Assembly: GCA_033391075.1 (NCBI GenBank) | Contig: JAWPMV010000001.1 | Location: 6,820,001-6,884,000, forward strand | Length of the DNA stretch: 64,000 nucleotides | Reading direction: 5' to 3' | Origin: Bacteroidia bacterium | GTDB taxonomy: Bacteria; Bacteroidota; Bacteroidia; J057 | The notes under the pieces: generated by a model | Database searches by the model: none | Seen by the model: only the letters and a program-made list of their open reading frames with translations | What the model was told of the DNA's origin: nothing | Position numbers and translations under genes: made by a program | In this document: positions 61,906-64,000 of the stretch, piece by piece | Layout: each line of letters opens with the position of its first letter | How positions within the stretch are numbered: the first letter of the stretch is position 1

Positions 61906-62802
61906 TTAATTCTTCAACTCAAATCGAAAGGGAATATTCATAGCAAAAGGAACAGGCTCCCCTTTCCAAATAGCTGGAACAAAATTAAGCTTTGAAGCCT
62001 CTTTTTCAACCTCTTTCAAAAGGATCGGATGAACCTCTTTTATGGCTCTATGGGAAATGTAATTCCCATATTTATCAACAATGATTCTCAATACTACCGT
62101 CCCACTTATCCCGGCATCCCTGGCAAGTTGAGGATACTTGAGCACCTTCATAATCTCTTTCAGGTTCACGGGTTCAGGCTCTGAATCAACGTTTTTGCAA
62201 AATGTATTCGGAAAATAAGGCGGTTCGCCTATCCCATAATCTCTTTCCCCAGGAAAACAAAAGCAACAAAAATGAACTTCTTCCCCAAATATCAGCGGTA
62301 AATCAAAACTAGCTGGGACCTCATACTCAAGGACTTCTTCAACCGAATCAAGCTCAGGAATAATGTATGCTTCTTCAATATCAATAATAGCAGCTACTGA
62401 CTTTGGATCAAGTATATATTGATCATTTGCTATTCCATCCATCCTGATTTTATGGCGAACTTGAGGCGCAGGTATTTGAAAATTCAGGAGATGTACTTTT
62501 GTGCCTTGAGATAAAGCACCGTTGGGTGCAGGAAGGTGCTCAGGAGATTTATAAGGAATTTTGGGCCATCTGCATACTGAAGTTGACATATAGGATCTTT
62601 CCTTCTCCCCCACATAAAAATGCAAAACTGCTAAAGGCAGATAAATGGCTAAGCCCCCGACAATAGCGAGGGCAGTCATGCCATACCAGATTTGGTTTTT
62701 CTGGAGTTCTTTTCTCCCGTAAACGGGATCAATTTCTTTTGTAGGTTGTGGCTTGCCGTTTTTCAGGACCTGCCAATAGTACCGAAGGAGTGAGGTGATC
62801 AT
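61906..62802 (-). CDS. TonB-domain energy-transducing protein
   Basis: 298 residues. Short cytoplasmic N-terminus, one membrane helix (about 36-58, IWYGMTALAIVGGLAIYLPLAVL), a long periplasmic stretch with Pro-rich parts, and a C-terminal TonB domain (about 215-298): LARDAGISGTVVLRIIVDKYGNY, then KLNFVPAIWKGEPVPFAMNIPFRF. It carries proton-motive force from the inner membrane to TonB receptors. No ExbB/ExbD genes are present here. The neighbouring upstream gene codes for a similar-sized one-helix protein, so both may be partners of one receptor system. Confidence 0.9.
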   Translation of the reverse strand: MITSLLRYYWQVLKNGKPQPTKEIDPVYGRKELQKNQIWYGMTALAIVGGLAIYLPLAVLHFYVGEKERSYMSTSVCRWPKIPYKSPEHLPAPNGALSQGTKVHLLNFQIPAPQVRHKIRMDGIANDQYILDPKSVAAIIDIEEAYIIPELDSVEEVLEYEVPASFDLPLIFGEEVHFCCFCFPGERDYGIGEPPYFPNTFCKNVDSEPEPVNLKEIMKVLKYPQLARDAGISGTVVLRIIVDKYGNYISHRAIKEVHPILLKEVEKEASKLNFVPAIWKGEPVPFAMNIPFRFELKN

Positions 62803-62855
62803 GCTTTCTCATTTATGCAATGGAACAATTCAATTCCATGCAGGAGAAAGCGAAC

Positions 62856-63272
62856 CTAGTTTACATCTGAACTGAGCTCATGCCAGATAACAATGCGATT
62901 GTTCGATTTTTCATGGATGGAATTACGATGCTTGGGAAGGGGAGGCCTTGGACGAATCGGCTCCGCAAATACACGTGAGCTGTTCATGTGAGTGCTTGTT
63001 TGCTGTCTGGGAAAGTTGTGAAAGGAAACTCCTAGTAATAAGGATATCCAAAGTGTAATGCAGGCAAACATAGAACTGAGGGCCAGTCTGTGGAAATTGC
63101 GATCCTTCTTTTTCAGGTATTCCCGATAGGCTGGACTTCTCAACGCCATCTCTACCTCCCTCGTAATGGCTTTCATATTACGGTTGCGAATATGGGTCAA
63201 GGTTCGGTTAAAACCTCTCCATCCTTTAGACAACAATCCATAAGCCAGGTAAATGAGATCACGAATAATCAT
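62856..63272 (-). CDS. Single-pass membrane protein upstream of the TonB gene
   Basis: 138 residues. N-terminal basic helix-rich part (REVEMALRSPAYREYLKKKDR), one membrane helix (LALSSMFACITLWISLLLGV, about 65-85), then a Pro/Arg-rich periplasmic tail (EPIRPRPPLPKHRNS). The layout resembles the N-terminal half of a TonB protein without its C-terminal domain; it could be a helper of the TonB protein 53 bp downstream or a degenerate copy. No family recognised. Confidence 0.65.
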   Translation of the reverse strand: MIIRDLIYLAYGLLSKGWRGFNRTLTHIRNRNMKAITREVEMALRSPAYREYLKKKDRNFHRLALSSMFACITLWISLLLGVSFHNFPRQQTSTHMNSSRVFAEPIRPRPPLPKHRNSIHEKSNNRIVIWHELSSDVN

Positions 63273-63467
63273 TTGGATAATCTAGTGATACGAAAATCCC
63301 ATTTTCCCAAGTAAATTGAAAAGAACTTTGCTCCCAAAGCTTACCATTGTCGTCCCCATGTAAGAATCTCGAATGGATTTTTTCCCGGGGTTTGTCAAAC
63401 AGCTTCAGGTTTATTATCTAGACTGCAGATTCGCCCCTATTCCACATATTTCTCTAGAAAAAATCCT

Positions 63468-64000
63468 ATGTATCGACTCATTCTACTTGTTTTATTTTGG
63501 ATTCCTTCGCTACTTTTTACTCAAAATTCTGCTATTCAATCCGCAATTAATACCTTAGACCGCGATCCCGACATGCGCTCGGCCAATTGGTCTTTTACGG
63601 TTTTGGACCTGAGTAGTGGTAAGACCATCGCAAGCCACGATCCCTATTCCAGCTTGAGCACAGCTTCCAGCTTAAAGGCTATTACCACAGCTTCCGCACT
63701 CGCTATTTTGGGACCTAACTATAGATATGAAACCTTCATTGAGCATGATGGGCGTTTGGAAGGAGGAATCCTGGAGGGAAATCTATACCTCAGAGGCTCA
63801 GGAGATCCCAGTTTAGGTTCAGATAGATTTGGAGAGGAATTGGCGATGGATAAAGTGCTGAATAAGTGGGCCTTGAAATTGAAAGATTCGGGCATACGAG
63901 AGATTAGAGGAATGATCATAGGAGATGCTCAGGCATTTTCTACCCAGCTTACACCCGATGAATGGGCATGGGAAGATATTGGAAACTATTACGGAGCGGG
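63468..64000 (+). CDS. dacB: D-alanyl-D-alanine carboxypeptidase/endopeptidase, PBP4 type (partial, C-terminus outside window)
   Basis: I translated this frame by hand from ATG 63468 to the window end; 177 residues with no stop. Signal peptide MYRLILLVLFWIPSLLFTQ. The peptidase family S13 start follows: MRSANWSFTVLDLSSGKTIA, then the catalytic SxxK in STASSLKA (Ser67 and Lys70), NYRYETFIEHDGRLEGG and LYLRGSGDPSLGS, and a terminal GNYYGAG typical of PBP4/DacB. The enzyme trims peptide cross-links of peptidoglycan in the periplasm. The SxN and KTG motifs must lie beyond the window. Confidence 0.9.
   Translation, partial: MYRLILLVLFWIPSLLFTQNSAIQSAINTLDRDPDMRSANWSFTVLDLSSGKTIASHDPYSSLSTASSLKAITTASALAILGPNYRYETFIEHDGRLEGGILEGNLYLRGSGDPSLGSDRFGEELAMDKVLNKWALKLKDSGIREIRGMIIGDAQAFSTQLTPDEWAWEDIGNYYGA

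Overview
The window comes from a member of the Bacteroidota, most likely the Saprospiria/Lewinella-like branch. The signs are TonB-dependent receptors with an N-terminal carboxypeptidase-D-like domain, a type IX secretion (T9SS) C-terminal sorting domain, a PorZ-like T9SS protein, small Bacteroidota-only families (DUF6728-, DUF5690-like), promoters with a TAnnTTTG -7 box instead of sigma70 boxes, and weak or absent Shine-Dalgarno sites. It looks like ordinary chromosome. I see no rRNA, tRNA, CRISPR array, phage or insertion sequence.

Layout. 1-1157: 3' part missing of a lysine-ketoglutarate reductase/saccharopine dehydrogenase-type gene. 1.3-21.1 kb: a phosphate-flavoured neighbourhood holding an orphan PhoB-like response regulator, a TonB receptor with a T9SS-exported partner, an OprP-like porin plus Na/Pi cotransporter operon, a DUF5690 MFS transporter and, further on, a PiT phosphate transporter. 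Between these lie ChrA, a divergent pair of membrane-anchored transcription factors (LytTR and LuxR type), an esterase, a lipoprotein methyltransferase and a carboxylesterase. 21.4-24.3 kb: an ECF sigma operon with a membrane-anchored regulator-like protein and an Asp-rich outer membrane protein. 24.3-32.1 kb: a 1381-aa DUF4011-like/SF1 helicase/Vsr-like nuclease, then a TerB-like protein and a 1030-aa protein with polyglycine-like segments; this is the best candidate for an undescribed system. 32-45 kb: membrane and lipoproteins, TetR, RecO, PorZ, a LolD/MacB-type ATPase and MgtE. 45.6-52.0 kb: a family of unknown function, a DUF6728 protein, and a compact MksF-MksE-MksB (condensin/Wadjet-like) operon without the JetD nuclease. 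52-64 kb: an S9 peptidase, small envelope proteins, a second TonB receptor, MarR, LysE, a sodium:solute symporter, a TonB protein and the start of a PBP4-type carboxypeptidase.

How the parts may work together. The porin, the TonB receptor with its exported partner, NptA and PiT form a plausible route for phosphate from outer membrane to cytoplasm, and the PhoB-like regulator could control them. Phased 11-bp TTAAC-type repeats upstream of the porin operon, and a related 15-bp motif upstream of the regulator, are candidate binding sites. The helicase-nuclease/TerB/Gly-rich block and the Mks operon are two separate DNA-handling modules. Several intergenic spaces carry dispersed repeats: REP-like imperfect palindromes and an ACACC-rich element.
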